Shown piece after piece: positions 18,675 to 27,452 of a stretch of DNA of 64,000 nt. Location of the stretch: assembly GCA_040766985.1 (NCBI GenBank), contig JAXGPL010000007.1:1-64000 (forward strand), in the 5' to 3' direction. This stretch comes from JAXGPL01 sp040766985 (lineage in GTDB: Bacteria; Bacillota; Sulfobacillia; JAUYEG01). Under the pieces are notes generated by a model. The model was not told the DNA's origin. It saw only the letters and a program-made list of their open reading frames with translations, and did not search any database. The translations under genes were made by a program, and so were the position numbers. How positions within the stretch are numbered: position 1 is the first letter of the stretch; every line of letters starts with the position of its first letter.

Positions 18675-21131
18675 CAAGGCGTTAACCGAGCGGGCCCGCC
18701 GCGTACTGCGGATCGCGCAGGAACAGGCGGTCCGCCACGGCGCCAATCTAGGGACTGAACACATTCTGCTGGGGCTGCTGCACGAAGGCGAGGGCGTCGC
18801 CGCCCGCGCCCTTGAGGCCCTCGGGGTCAACCTCGAGCAAGTCGGCGCCGAGGTGGGGCGGCTGATCGACCGCGCAGGGGGCGAAACCCCGCTTCAGCTT
18901 ACCTACACGCCCCGCGCCAAGCGTGTGCTCGAACTAGCCGTCGAGGAGGCGTCCGAGAACGGCCGGAACTACGTCGGGACGGAGCATCTCCTCTTGGGTC
19001 TGATTCGCGAAGGCGAGGGCGTCGCGGCCCGCGTACTGCAAAACCTCGGCGTCGAACTCGACGCCGTCAGGGCCGAGGTCGTACAACTTCTCGGCGGCGA
19101 AACCGGCCGCGGCGCGCAGCGCCCCGGCCCCGGCCCCGGTTCGACGCGGCGGGCGGCCCACCCCAAGAGCGCTACGCCGACGCTCGATTCCTTCGGGCGC
19201 GATCTGACCACGCTGGCGCGGGAGCGCAAGCTTGACCCCGTCATCGGCCGGGGCAAGGAGATCGAGCGCGTTATCCAGATCCTCTCCCGGCGGACCAAGA
19301 ACAACCCGGTCCTGATCGGCGAACCAGGCGTCGGCAAGACGGCCATCGTCGAGGGCCTGGCGCAGCGGATTGCGGACATGCAGGTGCCGGAGATCCTGCG
19401 CGACAGGCGCGTCGTCTCCCTTGACCTGGCCTCCGTCGTCGCCGGCTCCAAGTACCGCGGTGAGTTCGAGGAACGGCTCAAGAAGGTGATGGCCGAGGTC
19501 CGCGAAGTCAAAAACATCATCCTATTCATTGACGAGATGCACACCCTGGTGGGGGCGGGCGCGGCCGAAGGCGCTATTGATGCCGCCAACATCCTCAAGC
19601 CGGCTCTCTCGCGGGGCGAGTTGCAGGCCGTTGGTGCCACAACGCTGGACGAATACCGCAAGCACGTGGAGAAGGACCCGGCGCTGGAGCGGCGTTTCCA
19701 GCCCGTGATGGTCGACGAACCGAACGTCGAAGAAACCGTGGCGATCCTGCAGGGGCTGCGCGACCGGTACGAATCACATCACCGGGTGCGCATCACCGAC
19801 GAGGCGATCGACCAGGCAGCACGCCTCAGCGACCGCTACGTGGCCGACCGCTTTCTGCCCGACAAGGCCATCGACCTGATCGACGAGGCGGCCTCGCGCG
19901 CGCGGCTCAATAGCTACGTCACCCCGGACGAGCTCAAGCAGATGGAAGAGCGGCTGGCCGAGATTGCCAAGGAAAAGGAGGCTGCGGCAACGGCGCAGGA
20001 GTTTGAAAGGGCTGCGAGCCTGCGCGACGATGAAGCCAAGCTCCGGGGCGAGATCGATGAATACCGCACGCGGTGGCGGGAGCGGGCCGAGGCGGATGCA
20101 ATTCAGGTTTCCGGCGACGACATTGCCAACATCGTCTCGTCCTGGACGGGCATCCCCGTGCACAGGCTGGCGATGGAGGAATCGGAGCGGCTTCTTAAGC
20201 TGGAAGACATCCTCCACGAGAAGGTCATCGGCCAGGATGAAGCCGTGCGCGCCGTGGCGCGCGCGGTCAGGCGGGCGCGGTCGGGGCTCAAGGACCCCAA
20301 ACGGCCGATCGGCTCGTTCATCTTCCTCGGCCCCACAGGGGTTGGCAAGACCCACCTGGCGCGGGCCCTTGCGGAGGGCCTGTTCGGGGACGAAGACGCG
20401 ATGATCCGCCTTGACATGTCGGAATACATGGAGCGGCATAACGTATCGCGCCTGGTCGGAGCCCCGCCGGGATACGTGGGGTATGACGAGGGCGGCCAGT
20501 TGACCGAAGCCGTCCGGCGCAGGCCCTACTCCGTGGTCCTGCTCGACGAGGTCGAAAAGGCCCATCCCGAGGCGTTCAATATCCTCCTGCAGATACTCGA
20601 GGACGGGCGGCTGACGGATGCCCAGGGCAGGACCGTCGACTTCCGAAACACCGTATTGATCATGACTGCCAACGTCGGGGCGCACCTGCTCAAGAAGAGC
20701 GCGACTGTGGGTTTCCAGATCGAAAGCGAGGTCAGCGCAGAATACGAGGCAATGAAGGACAAGATCATGGCGGCGAACTGCGGCGCACGTTCCGGCCGGA
20801 GTTCCTCAATCGCGTCGACGAGACGATCGTGTTCCATTCCCTCGGGCCGGAGCACCTTGAGGACATCGTCGCCCTGATGGTCGGAGAGCTCGCGGAGCGG
20901 CTTCGCGAATCGGCCATTGCTCTTGAGGTTACGCCCGCGGCCGTGTCGAAGCTCGCCAACGAGGGTGCCGACCCGGAGTACGGCGCGCGGCCGCTTCGCC
21001 GGGCCATCCAGCGCCTCGTCGAGGACCCGCTGTCCGAGGCCATTTTGCGGGGCGACTTCGGCGAAGGTTCGAACATCAAGGCGGACGTCGAGCCCGACGG
21101 GGACAAGCTGGTTTTCAGCCCGCAGCCGTAG
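18664..21131 (+). CDS. clpC: ClpC, AAA+ unfoldase of the Clp protease (frameshifted near the C-terminus)
   Basis: Hsp100 unfoldase that feeds ClpP and binds arginine-phosphorylated substrates through its N-domain. Two Clp_N repeats occupy residues 3-145. AAA-1 has Walker A GEPGVGKTAIVEGL near residue 220, a UVR-containing middle domain (QEFERAASLRDDEAKL) lies near 440, and AAA-2 has GPTGVGKTHLARAL near 556. At 20770-20776 one base seems missing: MKDKIMA continues as ELRRTFRPEFLNRVDET in the next frame, through the D2-small domain to 21131. Start ATG 18664 follows AGGAGG; the longer frame from 18646 is rejected. Confidence 0.92.
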
Positions 21132-21159
21132 GGAATCGGCAGTCTGCGGACGAAACCGT

Positions 21160-21192
21160 ACCCCCGCCGGGTCCGAATGGCCCGGCGGGGGT
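21160..21192 (+). terminator. Strong GC hairpin between clpC and radA
   Basis: A 12-bp perfect stem (ACCCCCGCCGGG/CCCGGCGGGGGT) with a 9-base loop, followed by GTTGTATCTTG. It lies 29 bases after the clpC stop and covers an upstream in-frame ATG of radA, which supports the downstream TTG start. It may terminate part of the clp operon transcripts or limit radA translation. Confidence 0.65.
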
Positions 21193-21200
21193 GTTGTATC

Positions 21201-22736
21201 TTGCCAAGACGCCAAGTCAAGTTCGTCTGCCGCGAGTGCGGCTACGAAACGCCGCGCTGGCTAGGGCGCTGTCCCGAGTGCGGCAACTGGGGCTCGCTCG
21301 ACGAGACTGTCGTGCGCGATTCCGGCGGCGCAGGGGGCGGGGGAGAGGGTGCCGGACCTAGGCTCCGCGGCGGCCGTACGCGCGGGGAGCGCGCCGCCGG
21401 GTTGCTCGCCGAGGCATTGAAGGCCGCGGGGCGCGAGGAAGCTGCCGCCGCTGCGGTACCGGTTACCGAGCTGCCTGCCGAGAGCGGCCTCCGCCAGCCC
21501 ACCGGACTCGGCGAGCTCGACCTTGTTCTGGGCGGCGGATCCGTCGCCGGCTCGTGCATTCTCCTGGCCGGCGACCCCGGGGTCGGCAAATCAACCCTCC
21601 TGCTGGGGATGGCTTCATCGCTCTGCGCGCAGGGCCTGACGGTCCTCTACGTCACCGGCGAGGAATCGGCCGCTCAGATCCGCATGCGCGCCAAGCGGAT
21701 CAGTGCCCTCAGCCCGCGCCTCCTCGTGCTTGCCGATACGGATGTCCTGGCTGCCGTCACGGCCGCGCACACGCACCGCCCGGCAGTCATGATCGTGGAC
21801 TCCGTCCAGACCCTCTACCATCCCGAGGTCGCCTCGCCGCCGGGCTCCGTCTCCCAGGTCAGGGAGTGCGCGGCCATGCTCGTTGATGTGGCCAAGGGGC
21901 TGCCGGCCACCGTCTGGCTCGTCGGTCACGTCACCAAAGAAGGGAACGTCGCCGGGCCGCGCGTGCTGGAACACATGGTCGATGTGGTCCTGCAGTTCGA
22001 AGGCGACCGCAGCTATCCATACCGCATCCTGCGCGGGCTCAAGAACCGCTACGGCGCCACGGACGAAATCGGTATCTTCGAAATGGACGAGCGCGGCCTC
22101 GTCGAGGTCGCCAACCCCTCACAGCTCTTCCTAAGCGACGAGCCTGGGGAGCCTGACCCGATGCGTTCGCGGCGGGCGATCGCCGGGACCGCCGTCGCGG
22201 CGGCACTGGAGGGAAGGCGCGTCATCCTCGCCGAGGTTCAGGCGCTGGTCGTCCCATCGCCGTGGGGGGCGCCCCGCCGGACCGCGATGGGCGTCGATAC
22301 CAGCCGTCTGGCCCTGATCATTGCCGTCCTCGAGCGGCGGGCGGGGATCAGGCTAGGCGACAAGGAGATCTACGTCAAGGTGGCCGGGGGAGTGCGGCTC
22401 GTAGAGCCTGGTGTTGACCTGGCAATCGCGGTGGCGGTCGCGAGCGCCCAGCTCGACAGGCCGGTGCGCCCGGGCCTCGCATTCGCGGGGGAGATCGGAT
22501 TGGGCGGGGAGGTCAGGGCGGTTTCAAGGGTGGATCAACGACTGCGCGAGGCGACCAAGCTGGGCTTCACGGGACTCGTGGCCCGGAGCTCAGCGGGTAG
22601 CGGCAGCCCGCAGGGGCTTGACGAACTGGTGGTTATCCGGAGCCTCGGCGAGGCGCTGGCGGCAGGACTGGAGCCGCCCCGTAGACGCCGCGTGCCGGCG
22701 GGACCTGAGGGGGCCGAGGGGGTGGAGAACGCCTAA
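21201..22736 (+). CDS. radA: DNA repair protein RadA
   Basis: A 511-residue RecA-like branch-migration helicase. An N-terminal zinc finger (FVCRECGYETPRW, then CPECGNW) leads into the ATPase core with Walker A GDPGVGKSTLL near residue 125, the RadA-specific KNRYG motif near 280 and a Lon-like C-terminal domain (GVRLVEPGVDLAIAVAVAS). TTG 21201 gives the normal family N-terminus (MPRRQVKFVCRECGY); the ATG at 21177 lies inside the hairpin. It directly follows clpC, as in many Firmicutes. Confidence 0.95.
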   Translation: MPRRQVKFVCRECGYETPRWLGRCPECGNWGSLDETVVRDSGGAGGGGEGAGPRLRGGRTRGERAAGLLAEALKAAGREEAAAAAVPVTELPAESGLRQPTGLGELDLVLGGGSVAGSCILLAGDPGVGKSTLLLGMASSLCAQGLTVLYVTGEESAAQIRMRAKRISALSPRLLVLADTDVLAAVTAAHTHRPAVMIVDSVQTLYHPEVASPPGSVSQVRECAAMLVDVAKGLPATVWLVGHVTKEGNVAGPRVLEHMVDVVLQFEGDRSYPYRILRGLKNRYGATDEIGIFEMDERGLVEVANPSQLFLSDEPGEPDPMRSRRAIAGTAVAAALEGRRVILAEVQALVVPSPWGAPRRTAMGVDTSRLALIIAVLERRAGIRLGDKEIYVKVAGGVRLVEPGVDLAIAVAVASAQLDRPVRPGLAFAGEIGLGGEVRAVSRVDQRLREATKLGFTGLVARSSAGSGSPQGLDELVVIRSLGEALAAGLEPPRRRRVPAGPEGAEGVENA

Positions 22737-22946
22737 GGATGGGGAATGGCCGGCGGGCCTTAGGGTCTGAACCGGTCGGGAGCCTGAGCGCGCGTACGGG
22801 CCGGGAGCCTGAGACGGGGCCGAGCGGCGGCCAACAATCGCCATATCTCGCCGGCCTTCGTCATTTCCCGGGAAAAGAACGGCCGCGGCAAGCAGCCGCT
22901 GCCTGGATCGGACTAGGCAATAGCCAAAGCCGAAGTGGCAACCGGG

Positions 22947-23342
22947 CTAAATGAGGTTGAACACGCCGAGGGCCGAAAGCCGGTCGTTCTCTTTGATCAG
23001 CGTGTCGTAGAGGCTTAAGCCCAGGACGTTGCATAGCGCCGCGAGGTAGAACAGGTTGCGTCCGATCTCGGACTCAAGGGTCTCCTTACACTGGTCGCAT
23101 AGCTCGCCCTCGACGTGTGAACACACGTGCCTGGCCATGTCGGACAACGCGACATCCGGCGGGAATACCTGTTTGTGGGCATGGACGGCAAGGCATCCGC
23201 AACTGGTGACGGACTTGGCAACGGCCCTGTTGACGCGGGAGGACGACTCGGAAAGCTTGGTCAGGATATCGATGATGCTCTTGTGACGGACCAGGCAGTC
23301 GTCCACTGCCGATTGGAAACCGTCGCAAAACAGATCCTTCAC
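22947..23342 (-). CDS. Conserved cysteine-containing Firmicutes protein of unknown function
   Basis: 131 residues, soluble, mostly helical. It contains seven cysteines including CGC (near residue 50) and CDQC (near 85), and conserved-looking segments such as SRVNRAVAKSVTSCGC and GRNLFYLAALCNVLG. I recall similar short proteins in clostridial radA-carD regions, sometimes given a DUF name, but cannot assign the family with certainty. It is transcribed opposite to its neighbours, with no cotranscribed partner. Metal binding is possible from the cysteine spacing. Confidence 0.65.
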   Translation of the reverse strand: MKDLFCDGFQSAVDDCLVRHKSIIDILTKLSESSSRVNRAVAKSVTSCGCLAVHAHKQVFPPDVALSDMARHVCSHVEGELCDQCKETLESEIGRNLFYLAALCNVLGLSLYDTLIKENDRLSALGVFNLI

Positions 23343-23456
23343 CGTTGGCTCACCCCTCAGTAGTGATGGCCTCGGACTTGGCGGGTAGAAGCAGATTTGC
23401 TTGAAGCAGCATTATTATAACGATGGCAAGTTGCCCATGTCAAACCTACGGAATAC

Positions 23457-23480
23457 AGAAAAACCCCGCTACAACGGGGT
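23457..23480 (-). terminator. Rho-independent terminator of tRNA-Ala
   Basis: On the minus strand ACCCCG, a 6-base loop and CGGGGT are followed by a run of T residues. It lies about 10 bases after the tRNA CCA end. Confidence 0.85.
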
Positions 23481-23489
23481 ATTAGACGC

Positions 23490-23564
23490 TGGTGGACGTG
23501 GCGGGATTCGAACCCGCGGCCTCTCGGATGCGAACCGAACGCTCTCCCTCTGAGCTACACGCCC
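23490..23564 (-). tRNA. tRNA-Ala(CGC)
   Basis: A full cloverleaf on the minus strand with acceptor GGGCGTG/CACGTCC, D-arm GCTC/GAGC, T-arm GCGGG-TTCGAAT-CCCGC and an encoded CCA. The anticodon loop TTCGCAT gives anticodon CGC. The G3-U70 wobble pair, the alanine identity element, is present. It has its own promoter and terminator. Confidence 0.93.
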
Positions 23565-23585
23565 ACAATCGCAAACGCACTCTTC

Positions 23586-23614
23586 ATTCTAAGCTCAAGC
23601 TCGGAACCAGTCAA
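23586..23614 (-). promoter_or_regulatory. SigA promoter of tRNA-Ala
   Basis: On the minus strand TTGACT, 17-base spacer, TAGAAT. The -10 ends 22 bases upstream of the tRNA 5' end. Confidence 0.75.
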
Positions 23615-23730
23615 GGAAACGCCCACGACGTTGCTGACGGCGTGTGCTGACCGGACGACGCAAATACGCGGATCGGTGGAACCTGCAGCCGCACGTCGGC
23701 TACATACCGGCAAGCTACGGCCAAAACTGT

Positions 23731-23760
23731 TTGACATGCTGCACTGGGCGGTGATAAAAT
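23731..23760 (+). promoter_or_regulatory. Upstream carD promoter (P1)
   Basis: TTGACA at 23731-23736, 18-base spacer, TAAAAT at 23755-23760. Confidence 0.55.
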
Positions 23761-23768
23761 GCAAAGAT

Positions 23769-23797
23769 TTGACAAACGGCTCTCCCCATGCTATGAT
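23769..23797 (+). promoter_or_regulatory. Downstream carD promoter (P2)
   Basis: TTGACA at 23769-23774, 17-base spacer, TATGAT at 23792-23797: a near-consensus SigA promoter about 48 bases before the carD start. Confidence 0.8.
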
Positions 23798-23844
23798 TTC
23801 TTAGCTAATTTGCGCTTTTGATCGCCAACCATGGGGGGCGGCTG

Positions 23845-24324
23845 ATGTTCAAAGTAGGCGACCGAGTAGTATATCCCATGCACGGTGCAGGGGTAATCCA
23901 GTCTATCGAAGAGAAAGAGATCCTCGGCTCCACTCAGCAGTACTACGTAATGCATCTTCCGATGGGCGACATGATGGTAATGATCCCCCTCGGCAGCGCG
24001 AGCGATGTCGGGCTGCGCGAGGTTATCAACCCTACGGATGTCGACCAGGTCCTCGAAGTGCTCCGCGGCGACAAGACCAAAATGTCGACCAATTGGAATC
24101 GCCGCTATCGTGCTAACCTGGAGAAGATCCGCACAGGCAACATCTACGAGGTTGCCGAGGTAGTGCGCAACCTTTCGTGCCGCGATCAGGAGAAGGGCCT
24201 CTCTACAGGCGAGCGCAAAATGCTGGAGAGCGCCAGGAGCATTTTGCTCAGTGAGCTTTGTCTGGCCCAGGGGGTCGACCAGGCGCAAGCGGAGGCGACG
24301 CTCAACGCGGCGCTGGAGCGCTAA
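23845..24324 (+). CDS. carD: CarD-family RNA polymerase-binding transcription regulator
   Basis: About 159 residues. The N-terminal RNA polymerase-interacting Tudor-like domain starts MFKVGDRVVYPMHGAG, as in CarD/CdnL proteins that stabilise the promoter open complex. The C-terminal helical domain includes NWNRRYRANLEKI and GERKMLESARSILLSE. ATG 23845 follows GGGGGGCGG and gives the standard N-terminus; the frame can be read upstream but without a site. Two tandem promoters lie upstream and a hairpin downstream, so it is probably monocistronic. Confidence 0.93.
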   Translation: MFKVGDRVVYPMHGAGVIQSIEEKEILGSTQQYYVMHLPMGDMMVMIPLGSASDVGLREVINPTDVDQVLEVLRGDKTKMSTNWNRRYRANLEKIRTGNIYEVAEVVRNLSCRDQEKGLSTGERKMLESARSILLSELCLAQGVDQAQAEATLNAALER

Positions 24325-24351
24325 GCTGCTTTGCGGTTGGATATCACAGGG

Positions 24352-24376
24352 GCCGGACGGGTGTCACCCGCCCGGC
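24352..24376 (+). terminator. Terminator-like hairpin after carD
   Basis: GCCGGACGG and CCGCCCGGC pair with one mismatch around GTGTCAC, followed by TCAGTCTTTCG. Confidence 0.55.
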
Positions 24377-24556
24377 TCAGTCTTTCGACTAGTATAGAGT
24401 GAGGACCAAATCCAAAGCTCCCGGCCTTCCATGCAAGATTTTGCCTCTGTGGATAGAATTAGGAAGTAGGAGCCGCCCAGCAACTAACACAGGAACAGCG
24501 GCATAGCTGTGACGTATATACCTAGATGGTAAGCAACCCGAAGGAGGTGAAAACAA

Positions 24557-25669
24557 GTGGGAATTCGTATCGCGCGTTGGTTCATCACAATCCTCGGGCT
24601 TGTCGCAGGCTTCGCAACCGCACACTACGGAATGGGTCCCCTCGGTGAGGCAATCGGCGTCGAGCTGACGGTGACTGACCGCACAAGCATTCTGACGCTC
24701 CTGACCGTCCTTGGCGGGCTCATGGGCTACGCTGGCTCTGCTCCGCTCCTCAACTCCGTGTGGCGAGGGACATCGTGGGCAGAGAACAAGCTTGAGAAGA
24801 TGCCTATCCCCGACATTCTCTCCGGTGTCGCCGGGCTGATCGTTGGACTCATCATTAATTTCCTACTGGCCGGCTCCCTGGCCAGGATTCCTTGGGCCGG
24901 ACACTTTCTACCTACTGCCAGCGCGATCTTGCTAGGCTACCTCGGTCTATCCGTGGGGATGAAGAAGCGGGAGGAGATCGGGGGCTTGATCGGCTCAATT
25001 GCCCCACGGCTGCGGGGGGACAGGCCTCGCGAACACCCCGCCGGCGCAGTCCCTAAGATCATGGACACCAGCGTGATCATCGACGGCCGCATCGCGGATG
25101 TGTGCAAGACCGGTTTCCTGGAGGGCCCCCTGGTCGTGCCGACATTTGTCCTTGAGGAACTCAGGCACATCGCCGACGCGAGCGACCCGCTGCGCCGCAA
25201 CCGCGGCCGGCGGGGACTGGATGTGCTCGACAGCATCCAGAAGCTCGGCTCGCCGGCTGTGCAGATCATGGACCGCGATCCGGGCGGCAATGACGAGGTC
25301 GACTCCAAGCTGGTCAAACTGGCCAAGCTGATGAAGGGCCGCGTGGTCACCAATGACTACAACCTCAACCGCGTCGCGCAGTTGCACGGCGTCCACGTGC
25401 TCAACGTCAACGAGTTGGCCAACTCCCTCAAGCCGGTGGTGCTGCCCGGCGAAGACATGACGGTCCAGGTCATCCGGGACGGCAAGGAGCAGGGCCAGGG
25501 CGTCGGCTACCTTGACGACGGCACGATGATCGTTGTTGAAGGCGGACGCAGGTTTATCGGTGAGCAGGTCCCCGTCCAGGTGACAAGCGTGTACCAGACG
25601 GGTGCAGGGCGGATGATCTTCGCCAAACCCAGGCAACTCATGACCCGTAACGAGAAGGCGGCAGAGTAA
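24557..25669 (+). CDS. Integral membrane PIN/TRAM domain protein (YacL family)
   Basis: 370 residues. Four membrane segments lie in the first 135 residues, followed by a PIN nuclease-like domain starting KIMDTSVIIDGRIADV (near 172) with conserved acidic residues, and a C-terminal TRAM domain (residues 290-355). The architecture equals YacL, a presumptive membrane-tethered RNA/DNA-binding nuclease. A perfect AAGGAGGTG precedes the GTG start. ispDF follows after 6 bases, the usual clostridial order. Confidence 0.92.
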   Translation: MGIRIARWFITILGLVAGFATAHYGMGPLGEAIGVELTVTDRTSILTLLTVLGGLMGYAGSAPLLNSVWRGTSWAENKLEKMPIPDILSGVAGLIVGLIINFLLAGSLARIPWAGHFLPTASAILLGYLGLSVGMKKREEIGGLIGSIAPRLRGDRPREHPAGAVPKIMDTSVIIDGRIADVCKTGFLEGPLVVPTFVLEELRHIADASDPLRRNRGRRGLDVLDSIQKLGSPAVQIMDRDPGGNDEVDSKLVKLAKLMKGRVVTNDYNLNRVAQLHGVHVLNVNELANSLKPVVLPGEDMTVQVIRDGKEQGQGVGYLDDGTMIVVEGGRRFIGEQVPVQVTSVYQTGAGRMIFAKPRQLMTRNEKAAE

Positions 25670-25675
25670 TCTCTG

Positions 25676-27046
25676 ATGCAGGCTAGATGCCTGGCGGTCC
25701 TGGTGGCCGCGGGCGACGGCAATCGATTGGGGCGGCCGGAGGGCAAGGCCTTGGTGGCTTTGGCCGGCCGCCCCCTGTTTATATATCCGCTCGAAAAGCT
25801 GCTCGGCAATCCGTCGATCGAGGCCGTCGCCGTCGTCGTGCGTCCTCAGGACCACGATGCGATTGCGGACGCTATCGACAGCATGCTTTCACCCGGCGCC
25901 CGCGCCGGCGGCAGAGTCCTGCTGGTTGAGGGCGGCCCGGCCCGTCAGGATTCGGTCCGCAACGGCCTCGAAGCTCTTGCAGCACATCTAGCTGGTGAGA
26001 GCGCCCCACCTCCGGGAGAAGAAGTCGTACTCATCCACGACGCCGCGCGCCCCCTCCTCTCTGCCAAGCTCGTTAGTTCGGTAGCCGCGGCGGCCGTGGC
26101 CGGGGATCCGAGGGCGGTCATCGCCCCCGCCCTGGCCGTGACCGATGCCTTGCGGGTGGTTGCGGCGGATGAGGAAGGCCAGAGTACGCCCACCGGCGCG
26201 GGCGACGCGACAGCCAAACCCCCCGTGCCGCCACGCGAACACCTTAGGCTGATGCAGACCCCGCAGGCAGGCTTTCTGGCGGGCCTACTCGACGCTCACC
26301 GGTGGGCCGCAGCTCACGGCGACGGAGGCCCCGGCTGGGTCGACGATGTGTCGCTGGCGGAGGCCTACGGGATGCGCGTCAGGCTTGTACCCGGCGAACA
26401 GCGCAACCTCAAGGTCACCATCCCGGAAGACCTTGCCCTCGCCGAAGGCCTGTTAAAGGCAACGCTGCTGCCTCGAACGGGGATCGGTTTCGACATCCAT
26501 CCGCTGCGTCCGCGGGAAGGCGCGGTTGTCAGGCTGGGTGGTGTCGACATACCGGCGGATCTCGAACTCGTCGGACACTCCGACGCCGACGCCGCCACGC
26601 ATGCAGTAATTGACGCCCTGCTCGGCGCGGTGGGCGCGGGCGACATCGGGATGTGGTTTCCGCCGGGGGAGGCAGAGTGGCGCGGCGCCGACAGCATGCG
26701 GCTGTTGCGCACCGTCTGGGCGACTCTGGCGGGGCAGGGATTTGTCCTCGGCAACTTGGATCTCACCATCCAGGCCGAGCGGCCGCGGCTATCGCCGCAT
26801 TACGACGCGATGCGGGCGAACATCGCCGGGGCCCTGTACTGCCGGCCGGAGGACGTCAGCGTCAAGGCCACGACAACCGAACGCTTGGGAGCAATCGGCC
26901 GCGGCGAGGGTATCGCGGCCATGGCCATAGCCACCGTGTTTGCGGGGCCGGCGCCAGGTGCGGTGAGGGATTTTCGGGAGGGGGCTGCCGGGCGGCATGT
27001 ATCGTCCGGTCCGCCCGGGGACGGGGCTTTGCGCGATGGAAGGTGA
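25676..27046 (+). CDS. ispDF: Bifunctional IspD/IspF isoprenoid enzyme
   Basis: A 456-residue fusion of two MEP-pathway enzymes. Residues 1-265 form 2-C-methyl-D-erythritol 4-phosphate cytidylyltransferase (VLVAAGDGNRLG nucleotide loop; VLIHDAARPL). Residues 266-425 form 2C-methyl-D-erythritol 2,4-cyclodiphosphate synthase (GIGFDIHPL with metal ligands Asp and His; GHSDADAATHAVIDALLGA). No stop separates them. The C-terminus adds about 30 residues after the IspF core. It overlaps mrnC by 11 bases. cysS, which often sits between ispF and mrnC, is absent here. Confidence 0.93.
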   Translation: MQARCLAVLVAAGDGNRLGRPEGKALVALAGRPLFIYPLEKLLGNPSIEAVAVVVRPQDHDAIADAIDSMLSPGARAGGRVLLVEGGPARQDSVRNGLEALAAHLAGESAPPPGEEVVLIHDAARPLLSAKLVSSVAAAAVAGDPRAVIAPALAVTDALRVVAADEEGQSTPTGAGDATAKPPVPPREHLRLMQTPQAGFLAGLLDAHRWAAAHGDGGPGWVDDVSLAEAYGMRVRLVPGEQRNLKVTIPEDLALAEGLLKATLLPRTGIGFDIHPLRPREGAVVRLGGVDIPADLELVGHSDADAATHAVIDALLGAVGAGDIGMWFPPGEAEWRGADSMRLLRTVWATLAGQGFVLGNLDLTIQAERPRLSPHYDAMRANIAGALYCRPEDVSVKATTTERLGAIGRGEGIAAMAIATVFAGPAPGAVRDFREGAAGRHVSSGPPGDGALRDGR

Positions 27047-27449
27047 GCTTCCAAGTGCCGGTTTCGATATCGCGGAGCTATCGCCGACTGCCTTGGCGTA
27101 TGTCGGCGACGCGGTGTTTACGCTGCATGTCCGGACGCGGCTGGTAACGACCGGCGGCAGCAAGTCGCGGTTGGAGCTGCACAGGCTGGCGACGGAGGAC
27201 GTGCGGGCGGCGGCGCAGGCGCGTTTCCTTGCGCTGCTGGAGGACAAGCTCACCGGCGAAGAGAAGTCCATCGTCCGCTGGGCGCGCAACGCCAGGATCG
27301 GCAAGGGCGGCGGGGGCACTCCCGCCGAGCGGCACCATGCAACCGCCTTTGAAGCTCTCCTTGGCTTCCTCTATCTCAACGGCCGCGGCGATCGTCTTGC
27401 CGAGTTGCTTGGCCTGGTCGCGAATCCGCCGCCCAGCACCGGAGGTTAG
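27036..27449 (+). CDS. mrnC: Mini-ribonuclease III (MrnC)
   Basis: About 137 residues: an RNase III catalytic domain without the double-stranded-RNA-binding domain, which matures 23S rRNA ends. Diagnostic segments are LSPTALAYVGDAVF and the catalytic EALLGFLYLNGR. Start ATG 27036 gives the normal N-terminus and overlaps the end of ispDF; the frame open from 26997 lies inside ispDF. thyX starts 4 bases after the stop. Confidence 0.92.
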   Translation: MEGELPSAGFDIAELSPTALAYVGDAVFTLHVRTRLVTTGGSKSRLELHRLATEDVRAAAQARFLALLEDKLTGEEKSIVRWARNARIGKGGGGTPAERHHATAFEALLGFLYLNGRGDRLAELLGLVANPPPSTGG

Positions 27450-27452
27450 CCC

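Noticed and set aside
22739..22946. Short frame after radA
   Set aside because: Gly/Arg/Ser-rich with no ribosome binding site; looks like non-coding spacer.
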